Shown here piece after piece: positions 9,253-18,379 of a stretch of 64,000 bases of DNA. This DNA is from Xanthomonas vesicatoria ATCC 35937. Its GTDB lineage: Bacteria; Pseudomonadota; Gammaproteobacteria; Xanthomonadales; Xanthomonadaceae. Positions within the stretch are counted from its first letter, which is position 1; each line of letters opens with the position of its first letter. The position numbers and the translations under genes were made by a program. The notes beneath the pieces are model-generated. The model was not told the origin of the DNA. It saw only the letters and a program-made list of their open reading frames with translations, and did not search any database. The stretch covers positions 1,240,001-1,304,000 of the forward strand of contig NZ_CP018725.1 of the NCBI RefSeq assembly GCF_001908725.1, given 5' to 3'.

Positions 9253-9788
9253 GCGGCTACTGCAGCATCGCACCCGGCCACCCGGTGCACGGGCATTACC
9301 ACGACCACGAGTATGGATTCCCGCAGCGCGAAGAAGGCGAACTTTTCGAGCGCCTGGTGCTGGAAATCAATCAGGCAGGCCTGAGCTGGGAAACCATCCT
9401 GCGCAAACGCAGCAATTTCCAGCAGGCCTACGATGGGTTCGACGTCGATACCGTCGCGGCCTATGGCGAGCCTGACGTTGCGCGCTTGATGAGCGACGCG
9501 GGCATCATCCGCAATCGGCTGAAAATCCTGGCCGCCATCCACAATGCGCAGGTCATCCAGACCTTGCGTCGTTCGCATGGCAGTTTTGCGCAATGGCTGG
9601 ATGCCCAGCATCCGCTCGAAAAGCCGGCCTGGGTCAAATTGTTCAAGAAGACCTTCCGCTTCACCGGCGGCGAAATCACCGGCGAATTCCTGATGAGCCT
9701 GGGTTACCTGCCAGGTGCACATCACGCACAATGCCCGGTGTTCAAACGCATCGCCACACTCAAACCAGCCTGGATGCAGGCAGCATGA
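9249..9788 (+). CDS. tag: DNA-3-methyladenine glycosylase I
   Basis: This 179-residue base-excision repair enzyme removes 3-methyladenine. The Tag-family core is visible: YHDHEYGFP near residues 17-24, then FERLVLEINQAGLSW (the Glu that reads the base) at about 33-47, then TILRKRSNF. Likely zinc ligands are Cys5 near the N-terminus and the HHAQCPVF segment near the C-terminus. It overlaps both neighbours by 4 bp (ATGA at each junction), so it is embedded between two uncharacterised proteins in one operon. Confidence 0.92.
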   Translation: MSGYCSIAPGHPVHGHYHDHEYGFPQREEGELFERLVLEINQAGLSWETILRKRSNFQQAYDGFDVDTVAAYGEPDVARLMSDAGIIRNRLKILAAIHNAQVIQTLRRSHGSFAQWLDAQHPLEKPAWVKLFKKTFRFTGGEITGEFLMSLGYLPGAHHAQCPVFKRIATLKPAWMQAA

Positions 9789-11014
9789 GCACACCGATGT
9801 TCATGCCTGGAGGCACGCACGCTTTCGGTGTGGCGCCATCGCTTGCCTCGGCGCGCAGGCGTCACGGCTATCTGCTCGTACTGGCCGCCCAGGCTGGGCT
9901 GATATTGCAGTCACAGGCGTCCGCGCCATCCGCGGGGACGGTGTCGCAGGTGCTCGACCAATTGCGGCGCGAAATTGCCGCCAAGCCTGCCACCAATCCC
10001 GTCCCGATCGAGACCGTGCTGCAGCGCCATGCCGACACCACCGGGTTGAGCTTCGATATGTCAAGGCTGGACGACACCGACGATACCGAAGCAACCCCGG
10101 CCGTGCCGCCGCCAGGGGTCACGGAGGCAGAGTGGTCGGCACTACAGGCTTACCGCGCCACCAGCGCGAGTGCAGAGAACGACATCGCCGAAAACGGCTA
10201 CCACCATTACATGTTGGTCGACCTGGACGACGATGGTCAGCGCGATCTGATAGACGATGCGTATGTCGGCGGCACCGGGCTGTTCAACACCATTTCCGTG
10301 CTGCACTTCGACCGTACCCAAGGCTTTCTCCCGCTAGCGGCCAATGCGGTCGACGCCGACAGCACACCGGGCAGCTTCAGCATCAATGGTCGCGGCGGCG
10401 ATCAGGCCTTGTACTGGCTGCGCATCGATGGCAAAAGCTACGCGGCCTACCGCGATGGCGATTATTTCCAGGACACGGTGACCGTATCGCGTCCATTGCC
10501 CTCGCCCGGCGAGCCTGTGGACACGCAGGTGCTGCAGGTACGCTATCGCTACCAGCACACGCTTGCGCCACCATCGCACGACGCGGCCAGCGCAACACCC
10601 GAAGAACAACAGGCATCGCATTGGCTGGCGCAACACCCTCAACTGCAGGCAGCCATGGACCGTCAGCTGCAGCAGCTTGCATTTGCGCCGGATGGAACCC
10701 AGCGCGCACCGGACCCGGCCGCACGCTGCCCCGTGCAGACCAGTGGCGATCCCGACGAGGCCGATCAATGGCCCTGGCACGGTGCAGGCCACTACAGCTT
10801 CGATTATGTCGCCGACCTTCGTGTACGCCACGGCCAAGCCTGCTATAGCGCCAGCATCGTGTTCTTTCGCAGCAGCTTTCTGACCGCTCCGGACGGATGT
10901 TGCGCGCTGTGGCTGTTCGATGCTCCCGGCAATCAGGTCACCACCCTGCCGCTGCGCTCAAGACGCGAACGATCCGGCGTGGCGTTGGTGGCTGCGGTTG
11001 CGCGTCCGGAATAG
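9785..11014 (+). CDS. Uncharacterised exported or membrane-anchored protein with a DxDxDG loop
   Basis: This 409-residue protein has a hydrophobic segment at about residues 27-46 that may be a signal anchor. Near residue 145 is a DLDDDGQRDL loop of the FG-GAP/calcium type, preceded by ENGYHHYMLV and followed by YVGGTGLFNTISVL. Cysteines near the C-terminus (residues 315-380) suggest disulfides in an exported domain. I do not recognise the family. The start ATG at 9785 overlaps the tag stop; a longer frame exists but would lie inside tag. Confidence 0.7.
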   Translation: MSTPMFMPGGTHAFGVAPSLASARRRHGYLLVLAAQAGLILQSQASAPSAGTVSQVLDQLRREIAAKPATNPVPIETVLQRHADTTGLSFDMSRLDDTDDTEATPAVPPPGVTEAEWSALQAYRATSASAENDIAENGYHHYMLVDLDDDGQRDLIDDAYVGGTGLFNTISVLHFDRTQGFLPLAANAVDADSTPGSFSINGRGGDQALYWLRIDGKSYAAYRDGDYFQDTVTVSRPLPSPGEPVDTQVLQVRYRYQHTLAPPSHDAASATPEEQQASHWLAQHPQLQAAMDRQLQQLAFAPDGTQRAPDPAARCPVQTSGDPDEADQWPWHGAGHYSFDYVADLRVRHGQACYSASIVFFRSSFLTAPDGCCALWLFDAPGNQVTTLPLRSRRERSGVALVAAVARPE

Positions 11015-11224
11015 CCGCCGTGCATTGCCGCAGCTGGCAGCAACCTCAGCCAGCGCGGACCCTAGGCTTGCCGTGCAGCCGTCTCGAAACGCAGCGCCTG
11101 CGTCCGCTCTCCGCAGCCTGATCAAGGTTCGATCCAGCACCACTGCTGATTGCATCCTGGTAGTCGACGTCGCCTTGGCGCAGCTTGCACGAGGCTTGAA
11201 CACCGAAGCCGGCATGGTCGCGCC

Positions 11225-12124
11225 ATGGCTATTCGCATCGGCATTTCCGGCTGGCGCTATGCGCGCTGGCGCGGCACGTTCTATCCCACCGGCCTGGCGC
11301 AACGGCGCGAGCTCGAATACGCGGCGCGCTGTTTTCCCAGTGTAGAAATCAACGGCTCGTTCTATTCGCTACAGCGCCCGGAAAGTTTTCAGAACTGGCA
11401 TGACGCAACACCGGATGACTTCGTCTTTTCGGTCAAGGGGCCGCGCTTCATCACCCACATGAAGCGCCTGCGTGATTGCGAACAGGCCCTGGCGAATTTC
11501 TTCGCGTCCGGCGTCTTGCGACTGGGGCCCAAACTGGGCCCCATCCTGTGGCAGCTGCCACCCACGCTGCGCTTTGATGCCGAGTTGCTGGATGCGTTCT
11601 TGGGAAGCCTGCCAGGCGATAGCGAAGCTGCATTGGCCCTGGCACGCAAGCGCGACACAGCGCTGCTCCATGGGCGCAGCGCACTTGCGATCGACAAAGC
11701 GCGGACGATCCGGCATGCGCTGGAAGTGCGCCACGCAAGTTTCATGGACCCGGCCTGCCTGCGTCTGCTACGCCGCCACAAGGTGGCCGTCGTGGTCGCC
11801 GATACCGCGGGCAAGTTCCCTTACCTGGAAGATGTCAGCGCCGATTTCGTCTATCTGCGCTTGCATGGGGATGCGCAGCTTTACGCAAGCGGCTATAGCG
11901 ACACCGCGCTGGATCGCTGGGCCGCCCGCATCGATGCCTGGGCACACGGCGGCGAACCGGACGATGCGGCCCGCGTCGGTGCACGCGCGGTGAAACGTGC
12001 CAAACGCGATGTTTACTGCTATTTCGACAACGACATGAAAGTCCATGCGCCCTTCGACGCACGCGGGCTGATGCAACGCTTGAACTTGCCCACCGATTGC
12101 CCTGCGCGCGACGACGTTACCTGA
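11225..12124 (+). CDS. DUF72 family TIM-barrel protein (YecE-like)
   Basis: This 299-residue protein has the DUF72 hallmarks: IGISGWRYARWRGTFYP at the N-terminus, EINGSFYSLQRPESFQNW near residue 41, FVFSVKGPRFITH near 65, an LGPILWQLPP segment, and FVYLRLHG plus VYCYFDND near the end. The biochemical function is not known. The ATG at 11225 matches the family N-terminus; an upstream in-frame start adds 25 unrelated residues. Confidence 0.88.
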   Translation: MAIRIGISGWRYARWRGTFYPTGLAQRRELEYAARCFPSVEINGSFYSLQRPESFQNWHDATPDDFVFSVKGPRFITHMKRLRDCEQALANFFASGVLRLGPKLGPILWQLPPTLRFDAELLDAFLGSLPGDSEAALALARKRDTALLHGRSALAIDKARTIRHALEVRHASFMDPACLRLLRRHKVAVVVADTAGKFPYLEDVSADFVYLRLHGDAQLYASGYSDTALDRWAARIDAWAHGGEPDDAARVGARAVKRAKRDVYCYFDNDMKVHAPFDARGLMQRLNLPTDCPARDDVT

Positions 12125-12129
12125 CAGGG

Positions 12130-12858
12130 TCACACGCCCATATAACGATGCGGGCGGTGGTTGAACATCAGGACCAGGCTCAGCATCAGCGCACCCAATG
12201 CCGAATACAGCACCTTGTCCGGCGTCAGCACGAAGAAGGCGACCAGCATCAGCATCGCATCGAAGCTCATCTGCACCTTGCCTGCACTCCAACCGCGTTC
12301 GCGTTGCAGATACACCGCCAGGATACCGATGCCGCCCAGGCTGCCGCGGTGGCGGATAAAGAACAGGATGCCCAGCCCGGCCAGCGCACCGCCGACGATG
12401 GCCGCAAACGCGGTGCTCATGTGCGCGTAATCGGCCCAGCGCGGCAGCAGGTCGGTCAATGCACCGCAGGCACCGACCGCGGCGAAGGTCTTCAGGGTGA
12501 ACTCCCAGCCCATGCGGCGCACGCTCAGCCAGTAGAACGGCAGATTGACCAGCACGAACACCACGCCAAAATTCCAGTGCAACGCGTAGTGCAGCAGGAA
12601 GGCGACGCCGGCCATGCCGCCAATCATCAGCCCGCCCTTGGCGAAGATCGCCAAGCCCAGGGAGGCCACCAGCGTGGCCAGCACCATGCCCTGCACGTCC
12701 TCGGCCACCGAATGGTGATACGCGTGGTCGTCAGCCGTGGTCCCTGCCGAATCCGGCGGTGGCGTCAGCCGCCCGGAGGTCACCACGGTGCCGTCGTCGG
12801 GCAACGGTTCTTGCTCCGGACGGAGGTCGGAATCGGGAAGGCTCACGGGTCTGGGCAC
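12130..12858 (-). CDS. YitT family membrane protein
   Basis: This 242-residue protein has a polar N-terminal 50 residues followed by five or six transmembrane helices. The GGLMIGGMAGVAFLLHY and GSLGGIGILAVYLQ segments are typical of the YitT/DUF161 family, whose transport role is unproven. Unlike many YitT proteins it lacks the C-terminal DUF2179 domain. It converges with the DUF72 gene (5-bp gap), with no hairpin between them. Confidence 0.8.
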   Translation of the reverse strand: MPRPVSLPDSDLRPEQEPLPDDGTVVTSGRLTPPPDSAGTTADDHAYHHSVAEDVQGMVLATLVASLGLAIFAKGGLMIGGMAGVAFLLHYALHWNFGVVFVLVNLPFYWLSVRRMGWEFTLKTFAAVGACGALTDLLPRWADYAHMSTAFAAIVGGALAGLGILFFIRHRGSLGGIGILAVYLQRERGWSAGKVQMSFDAMLMLVAFFVLTPDKVLYSALGALMLSLVLMFNHRPHRYMGV

Positions 12859-13067
12859 TGCAGTGGGGTGCGATATTAGACACTATCGGCCGCCCTGGTT
12901 ACATCTGAAACAGCGGCGATGTCTCCGTACGAAACGCGCGCCGTGACCCATCCAGAGCAACCGCGGCCACCAAAGGCGCCAATACCAGGCGCCGTATCGA
13001 TCACCGTTGCAAACGACCGCACCGGCGCCGGCCGTAAACCGCGCGGACATTGCGGCAGTGGACCGCG

Positions 13068-14198
13068 TTACCGAACCTCGGCGATCTCCACGCCATCCAG
13101 CCCCTGCGACAAGGTCTTGGCATCGCCGCCTTGCGAAAGCTTGATGCGTAGGCGCACCTCGTTCTGCGAGTCGGCGTAGCGCAGCGCGTCTTCGTAACTG
13201 ATTTCGCCGGCCTGATACAACTCGAACAAGCTCTGATCGAAGGTGCGCATGCCCAGGTTGGTGGACTCCTTCATGATCTCCTTGAGCTTGTGGATCTCGC
13301 CGTCGCGGATGTAGTCCTGCACCAGCGGCGTGCCCAGCATGATTTCCATCGCCACGCGGCGGCCGCGGCCATCGGGGGTCGGGATCAGCTGCTGCGCCAC
13401 CACGCCCTTGAGGTTCAGCGACAGGTCCATCAGCAGCTGGTTGCGGCGATCTTCCGGAAAGAAGTTGATGATGCGGTCCATCGCCTGGTTGGCGTTGTTG
13501 GCATGCAGCGTGCACAGCACCAGGTGGCCGGTTTCAGCGAAGGCGATCGCGTGATCCATGCCTTCGCGGGTGCGCACCTCGCCGATCATGATCACGTCCG
13601 GCGCCTGGCGCAGGGTGTTCTTCAGCGCGTTCTCCCAACTGTCGGTATCGATGCCGACCTCGCGCTGGGTGATGATGCAGCCTTCGTGCTTGTGCACGAA
13701 TTCGATCGGGTCTTCGATGGTGATGATGTGCCCGGTGGAATTCTGGTTGCGATAGCCGATCATCGCCGCCAGCGAGGTGGACTTACCGGTGCCGGTGGCG
13801 CCGACGAAGATGATGATGCCGCGCTTGGTCATCGCCAGGGTCTTGATCACCGGCGGCAGGCTCAGCTCTTCCACGGTGGGAATGCGCGTCTCGATCCGGC
13901 GCAGCACCATGCCGACCTGGTTGCGCTGGTAGAAACAGCTGACACGGAAACGCCCGACCCCGGACACGCCGATGGCAAAATTGCACTCGTGGGTCTTTTC
14001 GAACTCCTCGCGCTGCGAGGGCGTCATCACGTTCAACACCAGGTCGCGGCTCTGCTGCGCGGTCAACGGCGTCTGCGTGATCGGGCTGATCTTGCCATGC
14101 ACCTTGATCGCCGGCGGCATGCCGGAGGTGATGAAAAGGTCCGACGCCTTCTGGTGCGCCATCAGCTTGAGGAAGGAAGTGAAGTCGATGGTGCTCAT
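13068..14198 (-). CDS. pilU: Twitching motility ATPase PilU
   Basis: This 376-residue retraction ATPase of type IV pili has Walker A GATGTGKST near residue 134, the Asp box IITIEDPIEF, Walker B VIMIGEVR, and the His box TGHLVLCTLHANNA. The GMRTFDQSLFELY tail is PilU-like. PilU works with PilT in the cytoplasm at the pilus base to retract pili. It follows pilT on the same strand, but the two are separated by about 128 bp containing an inverted repeat. Confidence 0.95.
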   Translation of the reverse strand: MSTIDFTSFLKLMAHQKASDLFITSGMPPAIKVHGKISPITQTPLTAQQSRDLVLNVMTPSQREEFEKTHECNFAIGVSGVGRFRVSCFYQRNQVGMVLRRIETRIPTVEELSLPPVIKTLAMTKRGIIIFVGATGTGKSTSLAAMIGYRNQNSTGHIITIEDPIEFVHKHEGCIITQREVGIDTDSWENALKNTLRQAPDVIMIGEVRTREGMDHAIAFAETGHLVLCTLHANNANQAMDRIINFFPEDRRNQLLMDLSLNLKGVVAQQLIPTPDGRGRRVAMEIMLGTPLVQDYIRDGEIHKLKEIMKESTNLGMRTFDQSLFELYQAGEISYEDALRYADSQNEVRLRIKLSQGGDAKTLSQGLDGVEIAEVR

Positions 14199-14217
14199 GG
14201 CGTGCTCCCTCGGAGCC

Positions 14218-14328
14218 GGGAATGGAGAATCGAGAATCGGGAATTGGAAAGCCAGCAGCCGGGAGCCGGGACCGGTCAGGGAAGCGTGCTGTTGCGATTC
14301 CCCATTTCCGATTCCCTATTCCCGAATC
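14218..14328. repeat. Inverted-repeat element of the GGGAATCGG family between pilT and pilU
   Basis: The left arm (14218-14250) has GGGAAT/GAATCGG units ending in TTGGAAAGC. The right arm (about 14294-14328) carries the complementary ATTCCC/GATTCCC units after GCGTGCTGTTGC. The arms can fold back on each other around a core of about 45 nt. Similar paired arms lie at 27393-27526. Confidence 0.7.
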
Positions 14329-15364
14329 ACTCGAATATCCGCTTGTCCTTGGCGTACTCGCGAGCCTGGTTGCGCGTGATCAGGCTGCGCTTGACCAAGT
14401 CCTGCAGATGCTGATCCAGCGTCTGCATGCCGTATTGCTGGCCGGTCTGGATCGACGAATACATCTGCGCCACCTTGTCCTCGCGAATCAGGTTACGGAT
14501 CGCAGGGGTGCCGACCATGATTTCCCAGGCTGCGGTACGCCCGCCGCCCACCTTCTTGAGCAATGCCTGCGAAATCACCGCGCGCAGGGATTCGGACAGC
14601 ATCGAGCGCACCATCGGCTTTTCGCCGGCCGGGAACACGTCGATGATGCGGTCGATGGTCTTGGCCGCCGAGCTGGTGTGAAGGGTGCCGAACACCAGGT
14701 GACCGGTTTCCGCGGCGGTGAGCGCCAGGCGAATGGTTTCCAGATCGCGCAACTCGCCGACCAGGATGATGTCCGGGTCTTCGCGCAAGGCCGAGCGCAG
14801 CGCTTCGTTGAAGCCGTGCGTATCGCGGTGCACTTCGCGCTGGTTGATCAGGCACTTTTGCGAGGTGTGCACGAATTCGATCGGATCCTCGACGGTGAGG
14901 ATATGGCCGTATTCGTTCTTGTTGATGTAATCGATCATGCCGGCCAGCGTGGTCGACTTGCCAGAGCCGGTCGGGCCGGTCACCAGGATCAGGCCCTGCG
15001 GCTGGTCGATCAGCTGGCGGAAGATCGGCGGACAGCCCAGGTCTTCCAGCGTCAGCACTTCGGAGGGAATGGTGCGGAACACCGCACCGGCACCGCGGTT
15101 CTGATTGAACGCATTGACGCGAAAGCGCGCCAGCGAGGGAATCTCGAACGAGAAGTCGACTTCGAGGAATTCTTCGTAATCGCGCCGTTGCTTGTCCGAC
15201 ATGATGTCGTACACCAGCGCGTGCACCTGTTTATGGTCCAACGCCGGAATATTGATGCGACGGACATCGCCATCGACACGGATCATCGGCGGCAGCCCTG
15301 CAGACAGGTGCAGGTCCGATGCCTTGTTCTTGACAGAAAACGCCAATAGTTCAGCGATATCCAT
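14327..15364 (-). CDS. pilT: Twitching motility ATPase PilT
   Basis: This 345-residue type IV pilus retraction motor begins MDIAELLAFSVKNKASDLHLS. It has Walker A GPTGSGKST near residue 130, ILTVEDPIEF, Walker B DIILVGELRD, TGHLVFGTLHTSSA, and the PilT-specific AIRNLIRE motif near 288. The ATG at 15364 fits the family. The frame stays open about 140 codons further upstream without PilT similarity. It is the upstream partner of pilU and diverges from yggS. Confidence 0.97.
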   Translation of the reverse strand: MDIAELLAFSVKNKASDLHLSAGLPPMIRVDGDVRRINIPALDHKQVHALVYDIMSDKQRRDYEEFLEVDFSFEIPSLARFRVNAFNQNRGAGAVFRTIPSEVLTLEDLGCPPIFRQLIDQPQGLILVTGPTGSGKSTTLAGMIDYINKNEYGHILTVEDPIEFVHTSQKCLINQREVHRDTHGFNEALRSALREDPDIILVGELRDLETIRLALTAAETGHLVFGTLHTSSAAKTIDRIIDVFPAGEKPMVRSMLSESLRAVISQALLKKVGGGRTAAWEIMVGTPAIRNLIREDKVAQMYSSIQTGQQYGMQTLDQHLQDLVKRSLITRNQAREYAKDKRIFE

Positions 15365-15689
15365 GCGCTGCTTTTCCCCTAGGCTGCGATTGGAAGGTAC
15401 TCCCCGGCCGGCAGTATAGCGTTCTGGCTGCTGGCGGGAAGCGGCTTGCCGCCGGTTCAGGTCGGCAGTGCCACGTGGGGCTGAAGGCGTTGTTTTCCCG
15501 CGTGGCCGGGCACGGCGCTTGCCTGTATCGGCTCCGGCCAGGCTGGAGTGCGCACGCAGCGACCGCACCCTGCGCCTCATCGCGGCGCCGCTGTCGGTGG
15601 GCATTGCCGCCGTCAGCGCGGTCACGGCGCGCTGGAAGGAAGCCACCGGCGGCGGCACACTAGCGCTCCCGTTCTTTCTGGATCGCCAC
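15365..15689. other. Divergent intergenic region pilT / yggS
   Basis: This stretch of 325 bases presumably holds the pilT promoter and, on the other strand, the yggS promoter. Open frames of both genes extend into it but show no family similarity. I see no clear promoter boxes or hairpin. Confidence 0.4.
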
Positions 15690-16376
15690 GTGCCGGCTTC
15701 GTCGCTGCAGCAGATTCTCGATGCCATCCATGCCGCAGCAGCCGAGCATGCGCGTAGCGACGTCCGGTTGCTGGCGGTCTCCAAGACCAAACCGGCCGAT
15801 GCCGTCGCCGCATTGGCTGCACAAGGGCAGCGTGCCTTCGGCGAAAACTACGTGCAGGAAGCGCACACCAAGATCGCCGCGCTGCGCGAACTGGGGCTGG
15901 AATGGCACCTGATCGGCCACCTGCAATCCAACAAGGCCGATATCGCCAGCCAGTACTTCGACTGGGTGCAAACGGTGGACCGCGCCAAGTTGATCCCGCT
16001 GCTGGCGCGATACCGCCCCGACGACCGCGCGCCATTGAACGTGCTGATCCAAGTCAACATCGATGATGAGGACAGCAAGTACGGATGCGCGCCCGACGCC
16101 ATCGACCGCTTGGCCGATGCCATCGCACTGCAACCGCGGCTGCAGTTGCGCGGCCTGATGGCGATTCCGGCACCCTTCCCGGACCAGGCACGCCGCGTTT
16201 CGGCGTTCGCGCGCATGCAAGACCTGTTCGCACAGTTGCAGCAGCGCCACCGCCAGGTGGACACCTTGTCGATGGGCATGAGCGCGGACTTTGCCGAAGC
16301 GATCGCGGCTGGCGCCACCATGGTGCGTGTGGGCACAGCCCTGTTCGGTGCGCGCGCGCCCGCCGCGTCCGCCTGA
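15690..16376 (+). CDS. yggS: YggS family pyridoxal-5'-phosphate homeostasis protein
   Basis: This is an alanine-racemase-like PLP-binding protein of 228 residues. The PLP lysine is in LLAVSKTKP, then GENYVQEAHTKI, EWHLIGHLQSNK, QVNIDDEDSKYG, and the phosphate-binding SMGMSADFAEAI near the C-terminus. It maintains the cellular PLP balance. No ATG is available at the family N-terminus. The GTG at 15690 gives VPASSLQQILDAIH, which matches where homologues begin, so I choose it; a GTG at 15468 would add 74 unrelated residues. It sits 48 bp upstream of proC, a common pairing. Confidence 0.88.
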   Translation: MPASSLQQILDAIHAAAAEHARSDVRLLAVSKTKPADAVAALAAQGQRAFGENYVQEAHTKIAALRELGLEWHLIGHLQSNKADIASQYFDWVQTVDRAKLIPLLARYRPDDRAPLNVLIQVNIDDEDSKYGCAPDAIDRLADAIALQPRLQLRGLMAIPAPFPDQARRVSAFARMQDLFAQLQQRHRQVDTLSMGMSADFAEAIAAGATMVRVGTALFGARAPAASA

Positions 16377-16424
16377 TCCACCTCGCGCATCGCCCAATCC
16401 ATTCCTTTTAGTAGAGGTACCGCA

Positions 16425-17279
16425 ATGACTCAGCCCACGCCGCCTGTGCCATCGCCCGCCAATGCCGGGCTGATCGCCTTCATCGGTGGCGGCAACATGG
16501 CGCGCAGCCTGATCGCCGGACTGCTCCGGCAAGGTGTGCCGGCCGCCAGCCTGCGCGTCGCCGAGCCAGTGGCGGAGTTACGCACGGGGTTGTCGCGCGA
16601 CTTTGGCGTGCAGGTGGTCGACAGCGCGCGCGATGCAGCCGATGGCGCAGCCACCTGGGTGCTGGCGGTTAAACCGCAGGTCATGCCAAACGTGTGCGCT
16701 GAGTTGGCCGAGCTTGCACAAGCGCAGCAGCCACTATTGCTGTCGATTGCCGCCGGCATCACTGCCACGCAGTTGCAGCGTTGGTGCGGCGGCGACACGG
16801 CAGTAGTCCGCGCGATGCCCAACACTCCCGCGCTACTTGGCGCCGGCGTCACCGGGCTGTATGCCACTGCACGCGTTTCCGATACGCAACGCGCGCAGGC
16901 AACTCAGTTGCTGGACAGCGCCGGTGTGACGGTATGGATCGACGACGAAGCGCAGATGGACGCGGTGACTGCCGTTTCCGGCAGCGGCCCGGCTTATGTC
17001 TTTTTATTGGCCGAAGCGATGGAAGCGGCGGCCCTGGCGCAGGGTCTGCCGGCCGATACCGCGCGCACCTTGGTCCTGCAAACCCTGCTTGGCGCCTCGC
17101 GCATGCTCACCGAATCGGGTGAAGCGCCGCAGGTCTTGCGCCGTCGCGTGACATCGCCCAACGGCACCACGCAAGCGGCCATCGAAACGTTCCAGGCAGG
17201 CGGATTCGAAGCGCTGACAGCGCGAGCAATTGCCGCGGCGACCGAACGCGGCCGCAGCTTGTCGGCAGCTAACGATTAG
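16425..17279 (+). CDS. proC: Pyrroline-5-carboxylate reductase
   Basis: This 284-residue enzyme catalyses the last step of proline synthesis, NAD(P)H-dependent reduction of pyrroline-5-carboxylate. The Rossmann motif FIGGGNMARSLIAGL is at about residues 15-29, VVRAMPNTPALLGAG near 127, and the signature VSGSGPAYVFLLAEAMEAAA near 185. A GTAGAGGTA-type ribosome site precedes the ATG. It follows yggS. Confidence 0.96.
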   Translation: MTQPTPPVPSPANAGLIAFIGGGNMARSLIAGLLRQGVPAASLRVAEPVAELRTGLSRDFGVQVVDSARDAADGAATWVLAVKPQVMPNVCAELAELAQAQQPLLLSIAAGITATQLQRWCGGDTAVVRAMPNTPALLGAGVTGLYATARVSDTQRAQATQLLDSAGVTVWIDDEAQMDAVTAVSGSGPAYVFLLAEAMEAAALAQGLPADTARTLVLQTLLGASRMLTESGEAPQVLRRRVTSPNGTTQAAIETFQAGGFEALTARAIAAATERGRSLSAAND

Positions 17280-17805
17280 CCGGTAGCGGTTCGCGCAAAC
17301 GCGTTGCTGGCTGCATCGGCAATCCGCAACGCGCCGCGTGATCGATGGCCTGCATCGCAAGCAGTCGCCGCCCGCCGTACGGCATCCGGTTTCAGGCATC
17401 ACGCATCCTTCCACGCAGCGCCCAACGTTTTGCAATCGATGCCAATAGGCGCTTGCCAGACGTTCGCGCGCGACGTGTTCGGCATCTCGCGGCGAGGCAT
17501 CTGCCATCGGCAGCGGAACGGGATTGTCCAATGCATCGTCTTTGGCATGCGCATTGCGACCGCAACCTTGCGCAACGATCTGCTGCCCTGCGTCAGATCC
17601 GGCACATGTCTGCGCGCTGCACGCGTTCGGCACTGATTTTTAGGCGCCTTTTGCGCCACTGGTGAACGAATCCCCGTCGAAAGACGCTTTTTTTGTGTCG
17701 TTTCATCGATTGCCTATTGGCGGCGCGCAGCAGTTGCCCTACATTTCGCGTTGCCGACTGGGTCGGCAGACCCAACACCACCAACGAATACGGAACGAAT
17801 ACCTC
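17280..17805. other. Intergenic region between proC and the HU-like gene
   Basis: These 526 bases hold no gene I can support. Two short hairpins are visible near the end: GGCGC-CTTTT-GCGCC (about 17643-17657), and CGTC-GAAA-GACG followed by CTTTTTTT (about 17669-17689). The second could be a weak plus-strand terminator. The last 110 bases should contain the promoter of the HU-like gene. Confidence 0.45.
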
Positions 17806-18228
17806 ATGGCAAAAACCGCCGCTAAAAAGGCTGCCCCCAAGAAGGCAGTGAAAAAGGTCGCCGCGACCAAGACCGCAAAGCCGGCCAAGGCCGCTACCAA
17901 GACCGCCGCACCGAAGCCGATCAAGGAAGCCCTGAGCAAGACCGGCCTGGTCGCGCATATCGCCGAAACCACCCAGCTGGCTCCGAAGGACGTCCGCGCC
18001 GTTCTGGCGACGCTGGAATCGGCCGCGCATTCGTCGCTGAGCAAGAAAGGCGCCGGCTCGTTCACCCTGCCGGGCATGCTGAAGCTGACCAGCGTCCATG
18101 TGCCGGCCAAGCCGAAGCGCAAGGGCATCAACCCCTTCACCAAGGAAGAGCAGACCTTCGCAGCCAAGCCGGCCAGCTTCAAGGTCAAGGCCCGCTTGCT
18201 GAAGAAGTTGAAGGACGCCGCGCTCTAA
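17806..18228 (+). CDS. HU-family DNA-binding protein with an N-terminal Ala/Lys/Pro-rich (H1-like) tail
   Basis: In this 140-residue protein, residues 1-38 are almost only Ala, Lys, Pro, Thr and Val, resembling histone H1 tails. From about residue 39 an HU/IHF-like fold follows: SKTGLVAHIAETTQLAPKDV, then the HU-like KGAGSFTLPGMLKLT, a DNA-arm region NPFTKEEQTFAAKPAS, and a basic C-terminus. It probably binds DNA without strong sequence specificity and shapes the nucleoid. The ATG at 17806 is chosen because upstream frame extension lacks the tail composition. A strong terminator follows. Confidence 0.88.
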   Translation: MAKTAAKKAAPKKAVKKVAATKTAKPAKAATKTAAPKPIKEALSKTGLVAHIAETTQLAPKDVRAVLATLESAAHSSLSKKGAGSFTLPGMLKLTSVHVPAKPKRKGINPFTKEEQTFAAKPASFKVKARLLKKLKDAAL

Positions 18229-18253
18229 TTGAGCACGCATCCGGTTTCATCGA

Positions 18254-18281
18254 GACGGCTTTCGGGCCGTCTTTTTTTTTG
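18254..18281 (+). terminator. Rho-independent terminator of the HU-like gene
   Basis: A GACGGC / GCCGTC stem with a TTTCGG loop is followed by ten T, 25 bp after the stop codon of the HU-like gene. Confidence 0.92.
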
Positions 18282-18379
18282 CGCCTTTCCCGCATCTTGT
18301 TGGCGGTGCGTGTCGACACACCACATCGCACTCATCGCCGCCCGCCTACCCTGGCAGTGAGTTCGCAATTGAGTCGCCG

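Noticed and set aside
11125..11160. GGTTCGATCC resembling a tRNA T-loop
   Set aside because: No matching acceptor, D or anticodon stems could be placed around it.
17304..17636. A 110-codon frame in the proC to HU-like spacer
   Set aside because: No family resemblance, no ribosome site, and overlapping frames on both strands look equally open.
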